A stretch of DNA of 64,000 bases from CAVYXK01 sp963708245 (GTDB lineage: Bacteria > Pseudomonadota > Alphaproteobacteria > Acetobacterales > Acetobacteraceae), in contig OY970201.1 of NCBI GenBank assembly GCA_963708245.1, forward strand, positions 7,316,001-7,380,000, read 5' to 3'. The position numbers and the translations under genes were made by a program. The notes beneath the pieces were generated by a model. That model was given only the letters and a program-made list of their open reading frames with translations. It did no database searches and was not told the origin of the DNA. Positions 55,626-64,000 of this stretch are shown here, in pieces. How positions within the stretch are numbered: position 1 is the first letter of the stretch; the number at the start of each line of letters is the position of its first letter.

Positions 55626-56448
55626 ACGCCGCGCCCAGCCCGTGCTGTTCCTGATCGCGCTGGCGGCAGCCGTAGTGTTCGCGTTTCCGATCTTCGTAAT
55701 GATCACCTCAGCCTTCAAGGCCGAGGAGGAAATCCAGACCATTCCCATCCACTGGCTGCCGCACCATTTCCAGTGGTTCGCACGGTTTCGCGAGGCAGCG
55801 GAATTCGCCCCGCTCGGCCGATATTTCGCGAATTCGTCTCTCTATGCCGTGGTGCATGTGGCGGTGACGGTATTCTTCGGTGCACTGGCCGGGTTCGGCT
55901 TCGCCAAGTACCGCTTTCCCGGGCGCACCTTCCTGTTTTTCTTCGTCATCTCGACGATCATGATCCCGTTCCAGATCCTGGTGGTGCCGCTATTCATCGA
56001 GATCAAGACGTTTGGCTGGCAGAATTCCTATCCTGGCCTGATCATTCCCGGCATGATGAATGCGTTCGGCGTGTTCATGATGCGCCAATATGCCTCCGAC
56101 CTGCCGGACGAGCTGCTGGAGGCGGCACGCGTCGACGGCGCCGGCGAGTTCCACATTTTCCTCCGCATCGTGCTGCCGTTGCTGGTGCCGGCGCTCACCG
56201 GCCTGGCAATCATCGTGTTCATCTGGGCCTGGGGCGCCTTCCTGTGGCCACTGGTCATTGTGCAGGACCGAACCCTGAACGTGCTGGCGGTGGGTCTGAC
56301 CAATTACAGCCAGCCATATCAGCGCGCGCCGATGTGGGGTGCGGCGATGGCGGCTTCGACAGTCGCGACGGTGCCAATCGCCTGCTTGTTCGCGTTCTTC
56401 CAGCGCTACTTCATCAAGGGTTTGACCGCGGCGGCGGTAAAGGGATAG
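55615..56448 (+). CDS. sugar ABC transporter permease, MalG-like
   Basis: A 277-residue inner-membrane permease with six hydrophobic segments, a periplasmic loop after the first helix (EEEIQTIPIHWLPHHFQWF), and the EAA motif LLEAARVDGAGEFHIFLRIV that contacts the ATPase. It ends KGLTAAAVKG, a typical MalG-like tail. No ATP-binding subunit gene follows, so the transporter probably borrows an ATPase encoded elsewhere. Confidence 0.95.
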   Translation: MPTERRAQPVLFLIALAAAVVFAFPIFVMITSAFKAEEEIQTIPIHWLPHHFQWFARFREAAEFAPLGRYFANSSLYAVVHVAVTVFFGALAGFGFAKYRFPGRTFLFFFVISTIMIPFQILVVPLFIEIKTFGWQNSYPGLIIPGMMNAFGVFMMRQYASDLPDELLEAARVDGAGEFHIFLRIVLPLLVPALTGLAIIVFIWAWGAFLWPLVIVQDRTLNVLAVGLTNYSQPYQRAPMWGAAMAASTVATVPIACLFAFFQRYFIKGLTAAAVKG

Positions 56449-56473
56449 CGCGCGCCGGAATGGAGACCATCAG

Positions 56474-56670
56474 GTGATCGTCTCGCACGCCAACCGGTTC
56501 ATCTTCCTCCACAACCCGAAATGTGCCGCCACCAGCTTCCACGACACGCTCAAGCCCTACCACGACGACAGTTTCAACTTTCTGGAGCTCTTCTATGCGC
56601 CCTATTTCAAAAACAACATCGATCACACGCATCTGCGCCTCTGGGAAATGCAGGCGCAGTTCCCACCAGC
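56474..56670 (+). pseudogene. truncated sulfotransferase-family protein
   Basis: The first ~65 residues (VIVSHANRFIFLHNPKCAAT, then SFHDTLKPYHDD and NIDHTHLRLWEMQAQFP) match the N-terminus of family 2 sulfotransferase-like proteins, including the PAPS-binding NPKCAAT loop. After about 56670 the similarity ends and non-homologous sequence follows before the convergent kamA-like gene. The start is GTG 56474, 26 bases after the permease stop. Non-functional remnant. Confidence 0.7.
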
Positions 56671-56723
56671 GCCTAGCGCCCCTCACCGCAGCATAGAACC
56701 GGCTTGCTGCAAGCAGGACCGCG

Positions 56724-57809
56724 TCATTCCTGTGCAAGCAGCAATCCATTCGTCGGAGCGGTTGCAACCACGTGCTGGCCGCCATGCACGTCCCGTACGA
56801 CCGCGTGCCCGTCTGCGTTCCCCGGCTCCAGGTAGTCGGGACCGATCGGCACCTTGCCATATCCCCCCGGAATATCGAGCACGTACGTCGGCCAAGCGAG
56901 CCCGCTAACCCGTCCTCGCAGCGCCGCCAATAGTCGCCGCCCTTCCTCGATCGGCACATGGAACCGCGCAGTGCCCGGGGCGGGATCGAGCTGGTGCAGG
57001 TAATAAGGCTTCACCCGCGCCGCCAGCATCGCGCGAAACAGCGCCTCGAGCGCAGCCTCGCTGTCGTTGACGCCGCGCACCAGAACGGACTGCCCAAGCA
57101 CCGGAATACCCTCGCCCTGCAGCCGCGCAAGCGCGGCGCGGACCGCCGGGGTGAACTCGCGCGCGTGGTTCGCATGCAATACGACCCAAACCGAGCGCTC
57201 GGTGCGCAGCGCAGCCACCAGACCCGGCGTAACCATCGCCGGATCGGCGACCGGCACGCGCGTATGGATGCGCAGGATTTCGATATGCGGGATCGCCGAC
57301 AGCGCGCCAACAATCTCCTGCAACCGTCGCGCCGACAGCAGCAGCGGGTCACCGCCGGTCAGGATCACCTCTTGGATGGCCGGACGCGCCGCCAGCCAGT
57401 CATAGGCGGCCTGCAGCTCGGCCGCCGTCAGCACGCCGCCATCAGGACCAACTTGCTCGCGGCGGAAGCAGAACCGGCAATAGACCGGGCAGGCCAGCAG
57501 CGGCTTGAGCAGGGCGCGATCGGGGTAGCGGTGCACGATCCCCTTGATCGGCGACAGTGCATCGTCGCCGATCGGATCGGAACGTTCATGCGACGCAGTG
57601 AGCAACTCGGCCGGATCGGGCACGAATTGCCGGCCGATCGGATCGTCGGGATGCTCAATCAGCGCGCGCAGTGCCGGCGGGATCGCGATCGCAAAGCGCC
57701 GCCCGACCTCCGCCACGGCGTCGCGCGCCTCCGGCTGGATCAGGCCGGCGGCGAGCAACGCGTCGGCATCGCGCAACGTGCGCGGCGCGGCGGGCGAACC
57801 AAGGGGCAT
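56724..57809 (-). CDS. KamA-family radical SAM aminomutase (lysine 2,3-aminomutase/EpmB-like)
   Basis: A 361-residue radical SAM enzyme. The cluster motif is CPVYCRFCFRRE, the SAM-binding GGDP is in EVILTGGDPLLLS, and the PLP-binding lysine lies in DIPGGYGKVPIGP. DPIGDDALSPIKGIVHRYPDR is also characteristic. At this length it resembles EpmB, which makes beta-lysine for elongation factor P, rather than the longer catabolic KamA. No efp or epmA gene is visible in the window, so the substrate remains open. It is the last gene of a three-gene minus-strand unit. Confidence 0.88.
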   Translation of the reverse strand: MPLGSPAAPRTLRDADALLAAGLIQPEARDAVAEVGRRFAIAIPPALRALIEHPDDPIGRQFVPDPAELLTASHERSDPIGDDALSPIKGIVHRYPDRALLKPLLACPVYCRFCFRREQVGPDGGVLTAAELQAAYDWLAARPAIQEVILTGGDPLLLSARRLQEIVGALSAIPHIEILRIHTRVPVADPAMVTPGLVAALRTERSVWVVLHANHAREFTPAVRAALARLQGEGIPVLGQSVLVRGVNDSEAALEALFRAMLAARVKPYYLHQLDPAPGTARFHVPIEEGRRLLAALRGRVSGLAWPTYVLDIPGGYGKVPIGPDYLEPGNADGHAVVRDVHGGQHVVATAPTNGLLLAQE

Positions 57810-57812
57810 GGC

Positions 57813-58178
57813 TCAGGGGCTCAGTGATCCGCCCGGCGCCACCGGACCGGCCGGCGTACCGGTCGCGCCCTGCGGGCTCAGCCCCGCGCGATTCGTCTGT
57901 GTGCCGGTGTTGCGTACGCAGTCCTGGACCATGCGCTCCTGCGTGTAGCGATCCGCTAGGCCGCGCATCGGGTCCTGACTCAGACCGATACTCGACTGCG
58001 GCGCGGACAGATCGCTCATGCTGTAAATCTGATCCCGGTTCTGCATGGCAAAGGTGGTGTTCGCCTGCCGGCGGCAGGCGGCGAGGGTATCGCGCGCAGT
58101 GATCGACTCTGGTGTCGGCGGCGAGCTGGTGCAGGCAACCAGGGCTAGCAGTCCTAGCCAGGCGAACATAAGCTTCAT
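57813..58178 (-). CDS. small putative lipoprotein
   Basis: A 121-residue protein with a signal peptide and lipobox (MKLMFAWLGLLALVACTSSP; the Cys follows LLALVA). The mature part contains TLAACRRQANTTFAMQNRDQ and a second region ERMVQDCVRNTG, and ends in a Gly/Pro-rich tail. It has only two cysteines after the lipid-modified one. Similar small lipoproteins of unknown function occur in Acetobacteraceae (impression). Its ATG overlaps the stop of the upstream gene, and the kamA-like gene begins 3 bases after its stop. Confidence 0.75.
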   Translation of the reverse strand: MKLMFAWLGLLALVACTSSPPTPESITARDTLAACRRQANTTFAMQNRDQIYSMSDLSAPQSSIGLSQDPMRGLADRYTQERMVQDCVRNTGTQTNRAGLSPQGATGTPAGPVAPGGSLSP

Positions 58179-58714
58179 GCTTGGGTGGTCCCGGCAATGC
58201 CGACAGCGATCGGCGGCGGCTCGAGTGCGAGCGGCGTGATCCGGGCGCGGAACAGCGCCTCGTCGAAGCGCGCATCCTCGGTGAGCGGCGTGGTCGCCGC
58301 GGCGCGCAGCAGCGACGGATCGAGCTCGGCGCCGTCGCGCGCAAGCCGGAAGAGCGCCGCCGTCCAAGGCGCCCGCGCCAGCAGATCGACCAGCGCCAAC
58401 AGCCGCAGGCAGAGCGACAGCCCGTAGCAACTGCCCATCCCTACCGTGCCGTCCACCGCCCGCGCCCAACACAACGCGTCCGGATCGGCGAGGGCGAGAT
58501 CTGTCGTGCTGCCATCGGCGCGGCGAAACCGGAACCCGCGACCCGCGCCCCAGGCCGAAGCCAGCGCGGCCTCGCGCGCGGCGTACCACGCGCGTTCGAT
58601 ATCGCGACCGCGGACTGGCGGCAGCTCGTCCGGTGGCAGATCGACAATGTACGTGCGCGACCCGTCGGCCCCGAGGCCGACGCGCACCGACGGGGAGTGG
58701 CTCGTGACGTCCAT
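58175..58714 (-). CDS. hypothetical protein
   Basis: A 179-residue protein, recognisable as a real gene by its coupling to the lipoprotein gene (ATGA) and by a 70-base divergent spacer to the amidase. Visible parts are SYIVD-like strands near the N-terminus (RTYIVDLPPDELPPVRGRDI), a helix AWYAAREAALASAWGAGRGF, and GTVGMGSCYGLSLCLRLLAL. No known domain recognised. The open frame extends much further upstream, but that part is antisense to the amidase gene. Confidence 0.6.
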   Translation of the reverse strand: MDVTSHSPSVRVGLGADGSRTYIVDLPPDELPPVRGRDIERAWYAAREAALASAWGAGRGFRFRRADGSTTDLALADPDALCWARAVDGTVGMGSCYGLSLCLRLLALVDLLARAPWTAALFRLARDGAELDPSLLRAAATTPLTEDARFDEALFRARITPLALEPPPIAVGIAGTTQA

Positions 58715-58784
58715 TGAGGGAAAAGATGGACCGGCCCGACACGCCGCGCCAGTCTTGACGCGTCCAATACCGGAGATTCCCGCC

Positions 58785-60056
58785 ATGCCAGACCCGTCCC
58801 GCCTGACCGCGACTGAGGCCGCCCGGCTGATCCGCGACGGAACGCTGAGGGCGGAGGAGCTGACGGAAGCCTGCCTGGCCCGGATCGCGGCGCGGGAGCC
58901 GCAGGTGCAAGCCTTCGCCTGGTTGGACCCCGAGCACGCGCGGCGCGCGGCCCGGGCAGCGCGGCCCGGGCCACTACACGGGCTGCCGGTGGGCATCAAG
59001 GACGTGCTGGACACGGCGGACATGCCGAGCGAGTACGGGTCCCCGATCTGGCGCGGCTGGCGCCCGCGGGCGGACGCAGCGGCCGTGGCCTGGACGCGCG
59101 CGGCGGGCGGGGTGGTGATTGGCAAAACCGTCACCACCGAATTCGCCACCCGCAAGCCGGGGCCGACCGGCAATCCGCACGCGCTCGGGCATACGCCGGG
59201 CGGCTCATCCAGCGGTTCGGCCGCGGGAGTGGCGGACTTCTTTTTTCCTTTGGCCTTCGGCTCACAGACCGCCGGCAGCGTTATTCGCCCGGCCGCGTTC
59301 TGCGGCGTGGTCGGGTACAAGCCGAGCTTCGGCCTGATCAGCCGGGCCGGCATGAAGCTGATGGCCGACAGCCTGGACACGATCGGAGTCATCGCCCGTA
59401 GTGTGGCAGACTGCGCGCTGTTCGCCGGAGCGGTCAGCGGCCGCGATCTGGGCGATCCCGAGCAGAAGCCGCCCCGCGCACCGCGCATCGGCATCTGCCG
59501 CTCGCCCTCCTGGCCAGCGGCGTTACCGGAGACCCAGAAGCTACTGCCGCGCGTGGCGACTGCCCTGGCGCGGGCCGGCGCCGCAGTAACCGAGCATGAG
59601 CTGCCGGCGGAATTCGCCGCCCTCGCCGAGGCGCATCCGATTGTCATGAACCACGAGAGTGCGCGCGCATTGGGCTGGGAACTGGCCGAGCATCGCGACC
59701 GGATCAGCCCGGAGCTGCTGGAGCGGCTCGAATTCGGGCTGGCGCAAACCGACGACGCTGTAGCGCGCGCGGGTGCCGTGTTCGAGCAGACGCGGCTCGG
59801 CTTCCCGGCAGCCACCGAGGGGCTGGATGTGCTTGTCACGCCGGCAGCGCCAGGGCAGGCGCCGGCCGGGCTCGGCTGGACCGGCGATCCGGTGTTCAAC
59901 TTCATCTGGACCAGCCTGCACGTGCCCTGCGTGACGGTGCCGGCGGGCGAGGGGCTAGACGGGCTGCCGCTCGGCATCCAGATCGTCGGCCGCCGCGGCG
60001 AGGACCGGGCGACGCTCGCTTGGGCGCAATGGGTTGCGGCGGCGTTGGCGGGCTGA
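58785..60056 (+). CDS. amidase signature family protein
   Basis: A 423-residue amidase. The Ser-cisSer-Lys triad is visible as the Lys in PVGIKDVLDT and the two serines in TPGGSSSGSAAGVA and SQTAGSVIRPAAFCG. The family's GKTVTTEFA segment is present. ATG 58785 gives the usual start (PSRLTATEAARLIRDGTL); the frame extends upstream over the divergent gene but is not coding there. It hydrolyses an amide bond, substrate unknown (GatA-like transamidation is unlikely without gatB/C neighbours). Confidence 0.93.
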   Translation: MPDPSRLTATEAARLIRDGTLRAEELTEACLARIAAREPQVQAFAWLDPEHARRAARAARPGPLHGLPVGIKDVLDTADMPSEYGSPIWRGWRPRADAAAVAWTRAAGGVVIGKTVTTEFATRKPGPTGNPHALGHTPGGSSSGSAAGVADFFFPLAFGSQTAGSVIRPAAFCGVVGYKPSFGLISRAGMKLMADSLDTIGVIARSVADCALFAGAVSGRDLGDPEQKPPRAPRIGICRSPSWPAALPETQKLLPRVATALARAGAAVTEHELPAEFAALAEAHPIVMNHESARALGWELAEHRDRISPELLERLEFGLAQTDDAVARAGAVFEQTRLGFPAATEGLDVLVTPAAPGQAPAGLGWTGDPVFNFIWTSLHVPCVTVPAGEGLDGLPLGIQIVGRRGEDRATLAWAQWVAAALAG

Positions 60057-60438
60057 AGGCCGGCTGCGCGAAGGCCGCCTGGCGAAAGGAAACGAATCGG
60101 CGCCTAGTCATCGCAAAACGTTACGATACACTCTTTTCATGCATATGAAAGAATAAGCATGTCGCTTCGATCAGGCGCCCGCGTGCACTGATTGAATTTG
60201 GCGACAAGTCTGCAGCCGTGGGGCAGGTTTGCGCGGCATCTGCAATGTCGACGGACGAAGCTGTGCCGCGAACGCCACAAAATGGGACCTCATTGCCGGC
60301 TACGCGTCCTTGGCATGGCGGAACAATCGAGGAGGCTCTCCGTTCGTTGGTCATGAAAGGGGTGTGAGGCTCTTGAGCCGGAGATAGCCAAGCGCATTGC
60401 CGCGTTCGGCTGATCCGCGGAAACAACCGACTCCAATG
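60057..60438. other. Intergenic stretch between convergent genes
   Basis: About 380 bases between the amidase end and the end of the convergent hydrolase. No supported gene. I see no clear rho-independent terminator. Confidence 0.35.
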
Positions 60439-61614
60439 CTACTTGACCTGCACTGTGCTGGCGGGCGCGCGATCCCAGACCTGCAGTCGTACGCTGGCAG
60501 GTGGCGTCTCAAAAAGAGGGGAAGACTGGCCACGCAGCGCCCGTGCGAAGAACGCGGCGGCATACTCAGCAGCAATTCGAATGGCGCTCCCGTCCGGATG
60601 ACGACCGAACAGCACAGCAGAACGTGTCAGGTACGGGTAATCTGCAAAGTCTTCGTGCCTCGAGCCCTTGATCGTCAACATCATGCCGCCATACGTCGCG
60701 AACGCTGCCAGCTTGCGATTCTCGGTCTCTTTGCTCAGGATCGCCGGATAGCGATCCCACAGATCGGCAGAGGCGAAGTCGGCTGCTGTCGGAGACCGTC
60801 CATCGTCAGAAATGGACAAGAAAGGCTGTCGTATCCAGCCCCCGGGTGCTGCGCCAAACAGCCATCCATCGATATCGATCGCTGCTCCCACGCGCGGATC
60901 GAGCCAGCAGATTTGCACAGCAATCGCGCCACCCAAGGAGTGGCCGATAGCTCCGATGTGGTCCAGATCCAAGCGTCCGGTAAAGCGGCCCAGAGGATCG
61001 TGTCGGTTCAGTTCTGCCAAAGCGTCGAGTATCTTCACCGCGCCGACAGCCACACGGGAGATCTTGCGGTTGGCAAGCTGCACCGTACGCTCGAAGGCAG
61101 TGGGCGATGAGAAATCCATGTCGCTAGCGCCCACCTGGAACGATCCTTCGTCCTGCATGCAGGTTGGCGAATCATAGCCGATCGCGAGGACGATGAAGCC
61201 CCGGCTGGCGAGGTCCTGAACCAGCGCGGTGTTTTCACCGCGGCCACCGGACCAGCCGGGCAGAAACAGCAGCACGGGGTAGCGCGATTGCGCCGTCGCG
61301 ACCGGGGCACCCAATATTGCCGGGATGCGGACCCAGTGGCGGACCGACAGCAATCCCGCCGACCAGCTATAGGGCGCGCGCATTTGGCCGCTGGCGGGCT
61401 CCGCCGGATACCAGAGTTGTGTCGTCAGACGACAGGCCGCCGCAACTTGGGTGGACCCGCTAAAGTCGGGCGGTCTCGCATTCCAAAGCACGGTGCCGAC
61501 GGCAAATGGGCCCGCAGGCGGTGGGAGGTGCGGCAACACGGCGGCCGTCGTTAGCCATGCCACTATGGATGCGACCACCAGGACCGCGAGCCCGAACGCA
61601 AGGGTTCTGAGCAT
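60439..61614 (-). CDS. alpha/beta hydrolase, PAF-acetylhydrolase-like
   Basis: About 391 residues with an N-terminal hydrophobic helix (LRTLAFGLAVLVVASIVAWL) that could be a signal anchor. The hydrolase domain shows PVLLFLPGWSGGRGENTALV, the nucleophile elbow IGAIGHSLGGAIAVQ, and GSRHEDFADYP with the likely catalytic His. This arrangement matches platelet-activating-factor acetylhydrolase-like or dienelactone-like esterases acting in the periplasm or membrane. ATG 61614 puts the helix at the very N-terminus; ATG 61659 is also possible. Substrate unknown. Confidence 0.88.
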   Translation of the reverse strand: MLRTLAFGLAVLVVASIVAWLTTAAVLPHLPPPAGPFAVGTVLWNARPPDFSGSTQVAAACRLTTQLWYPAEPASGQMRAPYSWSAGLLSVRHWVRIPAILGAPVATAQSRYPVLLFLPGWSGGRGENTALVQDLASRGFIVLAIGYDSPTCMQDEGSFQVGASDMDFSSPTAFERTVQLANRKISRVAVGAVKILDALAELNRHDPLGRFTGRLDLDHIGAIGHSLGGAIAVQICWLDPRVGAAIDIDGWLFGAAPGGWIRQPFLSISDDGRSPTAADFASADLWDRYPAILSKETENRKLAAFATYGGMMLTIKGSRHEDFADYPYLTRSAVLFGRHPDGSAIRIAAEYAAAFFARALRGQSSPLFETPPASVRLQVWDRAPASTVQVK

Positions 61615-61855
61615 CCGGGAATGGTGTCGTTGCGTCCTGTCTGGGCGTGAGCCTTGCACCCCGGCACTATCATTCCTTGCGGCTTGGATCGCGCAGCCGA
61701 TCGACCAGGAGCATCATGGTTTCCCAAGGTGACGCCGGGCCGGAATTCCAGAGCTGCATCGGGTGCTCATCTCAGTGTAACCGGTACCGTGATGAGTATC
61801 ACGGCCATGCCCATTACGCCAGCGCCTTTACTGGAGCGCTGACGGGTCAGTAATC

Positions 61856-62743
61856 CTAGGCGGCTGCGCGCACGGCCGGCCGCGCCGTGGCTGTCGGGGG
61901 TTTCATTGCCTTGCGCAGCTTTTCCATTGCCCGCATCTCGATCTGCCGTATCCGCTCGCGGGAAACGCCATAATACTGTGCCAGCTCCTCCAGCGTGGTA
62001 GGCCTCTCCTTCAAGCGCCGCTCCACGATTATGTGCCGCTCGCGCGGCCCCAGTGCCCGCAGGGCCGCAGGAAGCAGCGCCCGCCGTTGGCTCAGTTCTT
62101 CGGTGGCGGCGATCCTGGTCTCCTGGCTGTCAGCGGGATCGACCAGCCAATCCTGCCAGTCGCCATCAACGTCGGATCCGAGAAGTGCGTTCAGGCTGTA
62201 ATCCCGGCCGGCGAGCCGTCGATTCATGCTGATCACGTCCTGCTCGGGGACGCTCAGCGCATCGGCGATCTGGCGAATCTGTTCGGCGGTTGGCTCGCCG
62301 TCGCCGGTACTGTCCATCTGCGCCTTCAAGCGACGCAGGTTGAAGAAGAGCCGCTTCTGCGAGCTCGTGGTGCCCACTTTCACGAGTGACCAATTGTGCA
62401 GGACATGCTCGTGCATCGCAGCACGGATCCACCATAGCGCATACGTCGCGAAGCGGAACCCCCGCTCCGGATCGAACCGCTTCAGGGCTTGCATCAAGCC
62501 GACATTGCCCTCGCTGACCAGCTCCTCGGCGGGAAGGCCATAGCCGCTAAAGCCGCGCGCCAATTTGGTGACCAGCCGCATATGGGAGGTGACCAGGCGA
62601 TGCGCCGCCGCGACGTCTTGATTGTCGTGCCAGCGTCGCCACAGCGCACGCTCCTCTTCCGCCGACAGCATCGGGAACTGATGCACGCGCTGCTGATAAG
62701 AGCGCTCTTTCTGCTCGGTCCTTTCAACAACAGTCGAGATCAT
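61856..62743 (-). CDS. rpoH: RNA polymerase sigma-32 factor (RpoH)
   Basis: A 295-residue group 3 sigma factor directing heat-shock transcription. Region 1.2/2 shows FPMLSAEEERALWRRWHDNQ, RLVTSHMRLVTKLARGFSGY and EGNVGLMQALKRFDPERGFR with ATYALWWIRAAMHE. The RpoH box-like QKRLFFNLRRLK distinguishes it from RpoD. Region 4 has ERRLKERPTTLEELAQYYGV and SRERIRQIEMRAMEKLR. GAGG lies upstream of the ATG. An alphaproteobacterium may have more than one RpoH, so this could be either paralogue. Confidence 0.95.
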   Translation of the reverse strand: MISTVVERTEQKERSYQQRVHQFPMLSAEEERALWRRWHDNQDVAAAHRLVTSHMRLVTKLARGFSGYGLPAEELVSEGNVGLMQALKRFDPERGFRFATYALWWIRAAMHEHVLHNWSLVKVGTTSSQKRLFFNLRRLKAQMDSTGDGEPTAEQIRQIADALSVPEQDVISMNRRLAGRDYSLNALLGSDVDGDWQDWLVDPADSQETRIAATEELSQRRALLPAALRALGPRERHIIVERRLKERPTTLEELAQYYGVSRERIRQIEMRAMEKLRKAMKPPTATARPAVRAAA

Positions 62744-63041
62744 GGTGAGGTTTCCTCTTGCACTGTGTCAGTGCCCGGTGATCGCACAATTCCGCCTGAA
62801 AGAAATTAGCAAGACCTGAGTTTTGCTGAATTCTGCGGGCGACTGCGGGGCTTCCTGCTTTCAGGATCGGGCCGGCCATCAGGAATGGCCAATTTGCTGC
62901 CCCCCTTCATCGAGATGCGGGGCTCCGATCGGTCGGCGCTCGCGAAATCGTGTTCGCCATCGTTGTGGTGGCGGCCAGCCAACGGCGTCTTCATGAGCGA
63001 TCGTAAAATTCTGAAAAAGCTTAATCGGGGATCGCTCGCCG
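62744..63041. other. Divergent intergenic region between rpoH and a regulator
   Basis: About 300 bases that should hold both promoters. A short hairpin CACTG-TGT-CAGTG lies near 62761-62773, 20-30 bases before the rpoH start. It is too small to claim as a thermosensor. No other element recognised. Confidence 0.4.
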
Positions 63042-64000
63042 GTGTCTCTGGACGCAGACATCATCGACTTCGGCCGCTTCCGGCTGAACCGACGCAACCG
63101 GGAGTTGCTGGCCGACGGTGTGAAGCTGGATCTCGGGGCCCGCGCCATTGATGTGCTGCTGGCGCTGATCGATGCCGGCGGCACAATGGTGAGCAAGGAT
63201 GAGTTGCTGACCCGGGTCTGGCCCGACGCCGCCGTCGATGAAAACAACCTACACGTGCAGATCTTTGCCTTGCGTCGCGCGCTCGGCGCCGACCGTGAGC
63301 TGATCAGGACAGTGCCCCGCCACGGGTATCGGTTTACCGGGCGTATCACTGGACGAACTCCGCCGCCTGGTACGAGGGATGCCGATCTTGATCGGATCGT
63401 GTCGGCCGGCAGCAATCTGCCGATCCCCGTTGGTGAGCTGATCGGGCGCGAGGTCGATCTTTGCAGGTGATCGAACTTCAGACCACGCACCGTTTGCTGA
63501 CACTCACCGGGCCTGGAGGAATCGGCAAGACCAGCCTCGCGCTGGTGGCGACGCATCGTCTCCTCGATCGTTACCCGGATGGCGTCCGGCTGGTTGATCT
63601 AGCCACATTGACTGATCCCGACCTGGTATTGCCGGCGATCGCCGCGGTGCTCGACCTCCGGCGATTGTCGTTGCCGCTGCTGCCCGACCAGGTCGCCGCA
63701 GCGTTGGCATCGCGCCAGCTTCTGCTTGTGCTCGACAACTGCGAACACGTCATCGAGCAGGTAGCGCGTGTCGCCGAGGCCATCCTTTACGCCGCACCAC
63801 ACGTTCGGCTCCTTGTGACTAGCCAGGAACCTTTGCGTGCCGATGGCGAGTGCGTGTATCGCGTCACGCCCCTGGCCGTGCCGGGCGACGAGATCGTCGA
63901 TGCCGACATTCAACTGCGCCATGGTGCGGTGCGCCTGTTTATTGCGCGTGCCCGTCTGGCTGACGCAAGGATGCAGATCGATGACGAGCTTGCCACGACA
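63042..64000 (+). pseudogene. winged-helix/NTPase transcriptional regulator, frameshifted and partial
   Basis: The start is GTG 63042. The N-terminal OmpR-type winged helix (DFGRFRLNRRNRELLADG, then SKDELLTRVWPDAAVDENN and LRRALGADRELIRTVPRHGY) is followed by LIGREVDL. One base appears to be missing near 63465. The frame then continues QVIELQTTHRLLTLTGPGGI with the P-loop ending GKTSLALV and Walker B LLLVLDNCEHVIE to the window end. This architecture (Trans_reg_C plus NB-ARC/AAA plus, usually, TPRs) is common in large regulators. Its regulated target is unknown, and the C-terminus lies outside the window. Confidence 0.82.

Noticed and set aside
58715..59977. Long minus-strand extension upstream of the hypothetical gene at 58175-58714
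   Set aside because: It lies opposite the amidase gene and is low-complexity Ser/Ala/Pro sequence. The start at 58714 fits the divergent spacer.
1..64000. CRISPR arrays, tRNA and rRNA genes
   Set aside because: No regularly spaced short repeats and no cloverleaf or rRNA sequence were noticed. The tandem repeats seen are a single 20-bp pair, IS21 ends and GAF-coding modules.

Overview
The window looks like a piece of a high-GC alphaproteobacterial chromosome, probably from the Rhodospirillales/Acetobacteraceae. The evidence is the GC-rich coding, the RpoH-type sigma factor, the IS66/IS21/IS630/IS1634 insertion sequences typical of that group, and multi-GAF kinases with tightly overlapping ATGA junctions. 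The taxonomy is inference from gene content; no rRNA, tRNA or CRISPR array was seen.

Left third (1-25.7 kb): an accessory island for a surface polysaccharide, heavily bombarded by insertion sequences. An ATP-grasp gene (644-2892) is split by an IS630 element and a flavoprotein gene (3351-7335) by an IS66 element; in both, removing the insert restores one reading frame. Next comes a three-level nest: an IS1634-family element (about 7.9-14.45 kb) contains an IS21-family element (8900-13505, CAAGC target duplication), whose istB is in turn interrupted by a serine-recombinase element (9194-11267). Then follow a flippase, a GT2 glycosyltransferase, and a divergent heptose cluster. That cluster has a SIS isomerase, a HAD phosphatase and a transaldolase on the plus strand, and a nucleotidyltransferase, GHMP kinase, Gfo/Idh oxidoreductase, SDR and epimerase on the minus strand. 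Together they suggest NDP-D-glycero-alpha-D-manno-heptose supply from sedoheptulose-7-phosphate. The island ends in a scar of gene fragments (24.8-25.7 kb).

Middle (25.7-32.7 kb): ordinary metabolic genes, namely a DUF2161 protein, glutamine-dependent NAD synthetase, an HSL-type hydrolase, alanine dehydrogenase, a frameshifted LLM-class oxidoreductase and an acetamidase/formamidase.

32.7-39.3 kb: a second accessory patch. It carries a two-gene signalling operon (a small partner overlapping a protein with cNMP-binding and class III cyclase-like domains), again cut by an IS630 element whose removal restores the frame. It also has a coupled resolvase plus HNH-like gene pair, a 373-bp unit bounded by perfect 24-bp inverted repeats around a Tn3 transposase fragment, and small hypothetical genes.

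40.3-51.1 kb: a four-gene signalling operon joined by ATGA overlaps. It encodes two very large histidine kinases (seven GAF plus two PAS domains; five GAF domains), a stand-alone receiver, and a receiver fused to an adenylate cyclase. Both kinase genes carry a one-base frameshift.

51.1-64 kb: an ADP-forming acyl-CoA synthetase, a CUT1 sugar ABC transporter without an ATPase gene, a sulfotransferase stub, a KamA-family radical SAM enzyme with two small genes, an amidase, an alpha/beta hydrolase, RpoH, and the start of a winged-helix plus NTPase regulator that is frameshifted and runs off the window. At least seven apparent single-base frameshifts are spread over the window, so either residual assembly indels or widespread gene decay must be considered.
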